Positions 62,875-64,000 of a stretch of DNA of 64,000 nt are shown here, one piece after another. Each line of letters starts with the position of its first letter. Positions within the stretch are counted from its first letter, which is position 1. Where the stretch lies: positions 1,955,001 through 2,019,000 of the forward strand of contig NW_026944385.1 in NCBI RefSeq assembly GCF_033439725.1, in the 5' to 3' direction. The DNA is from Neurospora tetraspora. Lineage: Eukaryota; Ascomycota; Sordariomycetes; Sordariales; Sordariaceae. Position numbers and translations under genes: made by a program. A model generated the notes under the pieces. The model was not told the DNA's origin and ran no database searches. It saw only the letters and a program-made list of their open reading frames with translations.

Positions 62875-63681
62875 CTACAAAAGCTGCATGGCAGCCAAAG
62901 CCGCGACGAACCCGCCTAGCATGGCTGGGAACCCGGTCTTCGCCGCACTCCATCCATCCGCCGCCGCGTTCTGCTTGCTGGGGCAGCTCACCATGGGGCT
63001 GATGGCCGCGCATGCCGTGGCTGTGAGGGCGGCGGAGATGCTGTTCGCTGTGGCCGAGTCCACGTGGACTGCACACGGGTCGCCGGGCACCAGGGGCTGA
63101 ACGTCCGAGAGCACGGCGCAGGTGTTGCGGCCGTCGTACTGCGCCGGATTCACGTCTAGAGTGCCCGTGAGATTGAAGGCGAAGTGGCTGGCGTTGGTGC
63201 ATAAGGCGCTGTTCGCCGTTGCCGTCACGAGGTCGGGTTTCTGAGCGCCGTTTTGGATCGTAAACGTCACACTGTTGTCACGGAAGCCACCGCCGAGAAA
63301 TTGCGGGCCCCCGTGGGAGCAGTTGCCGGCGCCAAAAGCCCACACCAGGCTATAGGACGTCGGCGCCCCGTCGGCCGTTGTGTTGAGTCTCGAGACGTAA
63401 GTGTACACAAAGGTGGGCTCGGTAGTGAAGTTGGTCCACTTCAAGTTCAGGGTAGGGTCCCTCGTGTGATTAAAGGTGCTATCCCAGAGCACCAAGTCAA
63501 AGGAGGGTGCGAGCGACGAAGCCAGCGCCGCGTTCTGGAAAGCGAAGACGATGGGGAAGAGTGTCGACGGCGCGTAGGTGTCGTTGCGTGGGAAGATCAA
63601 GTCCACCTCGACCGTCGCCGGGAAGGTGGCTGCTCCAACCTGCATCGCCCAGAGCAGCACGGCTGAGAGGAACGCTGACAT
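62875..63681 (-). CDS. Probable GPI-anchored secreted protein, DUF7136 type
   Basis: Single exon, 268 residues from ATG 63681. A signal peptide (MSAFLSAVLLWAMQVGAATF) is followed by VEVDLIFPRNDTYAPSTLFP and VFAFQNAALASSLAPS, the hallmark start of the fungal DUF7136 family. There are several N-glycosylation sites (NDT, NHT, NFT, NTT, NCS, NAS, NLT). The C-terminus ends in a small-residue region and hydrophobic tail (GFVAALAAMQLL), consistent with a GPI signal, so it is probably attached to the plasma membrane or wall. An in-frame ATG at 63903 would bury the signal peptide and was rejected. The role of the family is unknown. Confidence 0.85.
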   Translation of the reverse strand: MSAFLSAVLLWAMQVGAATFPATVEVDLIFPRNDTYAPSTLFPIVFAFQNAALASSLAPSFDLVLWDSTFNHTRDPTLNLKWTNFTTEPTFVYTYVSRLNTTADGAPTSYSLVWAFGAGNCSHGGPQFLGGGFRDNSVTFTIQNGAQKPDLVTATANSALCTNASHFAFNLTGTLDVNPAQYDGRNTCAVLSDVQPLVPGDPCAVHVDSATANSISAALTATACAAISPMVSCPSKQNAAADGWSAAKTGFPAMLGGFVAALAAMQLL

Positions 63682-64000
63682 CGTGGCACGGAACCAGCTG
63701 GTCGGAGAAGGGATGGTGATGATAGAAGAAGCAGCTCGTGAGGGCGTAGAAGGGGTACTACTACGACGAATAATTGATTGAGGTAGGGGCACGCAAGAAA
63801 TCAGCCAAAAGCAAAAGCGCGTGCTAAAGGCGGTAGGAAATGGTGGCGAAGGATGACTGGGAATCAAGGGAGACAGAGGTCGGGGGAAGAGAGAGGCGAG
63901 CATAAACTCAATGAAAATGCGAAGTTGGAACGATGTAGTATTGTAGCATTCGTAACCTGGAAGGAAATAAAGTTATGGGCAGGGTCCAACACCAAGCGAA
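63682..64000. promoter_or_regulatory. Upstream region of the DUF7136-type gene
   Basis: This should hold the promoter and leader of the minus-strand gene starting at 63681. An ATG at 63903 opens a frame in phase with the gene; used as a start it would give a longer N-terminus. No specific element is called. Confidence 0.4.

Noticed and set aside
63682-63903. Upstream ATG at 63903 as start of the DUF7136-type protein
   Set aside because: It would place a Pro/Ser-rich stretch before a perfect signal peptide; the ATG at 63681 fits secretion.

Overview
This is a window from the nuclear genome of a filamentous ascomycete, most likely a sordariomycete of the Neurospora/Sordaria/Chaetomium type. 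The evidence is genes split by 47-100 bp introns with GTRNGT donors and CTAAC-type branch sites, intron-bearing tRNA genes, typical ascomycete proteins (laccase with a DSGL C-terminal processing site, Egh16-like secreted protein, LysM/GH18/Hce2 chitinase, DPH2, KRE2-family mannosyltransferase), and one transposon eroded to extreme A+T richness in the way expected of repeat-induced point mutation (RIP). Species is inferred only from style and protein families.

Layout. 1-6.1 kb: the C-terminal 1,997 residues of a nonribosomal peptide synthetase whose visible domains have lost key catalytic residues. 6.4-14.3 kb: tRNA-Leu(AAG), a small secreted protein, a four-helix MARVEL-like membrane protein whose frame continues past an in-frame TAG, and a laccase. 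14.3-26.8 kb: a gene-poor block with microsatellites, a RIP-eroded TA-flanked transposon and two short inverted-repeat elements. 26.8-38.8 kb: an ordinary gene region with an Egh16/MAS1-like secreted protein, a tiny Cys-rich protein, a PPxY membrane protein, DPH2, an MFS monocarboxylate-type transporter and a frame-broken GT15 mannosyltransferase. 39-41.8 kb: tRNA-Phe(GAA) and a tandem pair of paralogous secreted proteins sharing an FCPWC motif. 42.3-57.1 kb: a cluster of small or medium acidic coiled-coil proteins, mostly on the minus strand, at least two of them clear paralogues, with internal tandem repeats, frame breaks and inverted-repeat elements between them. 57.4-63.7 kb: a large modular chitinase (2 LysM, chitin-binding, GH18, Hce2) next to a probable GPI-anchored DUF7136-type protein.

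How the parts relate. The chitinase, DUF7136-like protein, laccase, Egh16-like protein and the FCPWC pair are all predicted to be secreted or surface proteins, while DPH2, the transporter and the tRNAs are housekeeping. No biosynthetic partners of the synthetase are visible. The strongest candidates for something undescribed are the coiled-coil cluster (42-57 kb), the FCPWC pair, the catalytically stripped synthetase module, and a family of short inverted-repeat elements (tips GAGAAAAC...CCCGCACCC) with 8-10 bp target duplications that occurs three times in the window. Five of the six reading-frame anomalies in the window fit single-base deletions, so base-level accuracy should be confirmed before any is treated as biology.
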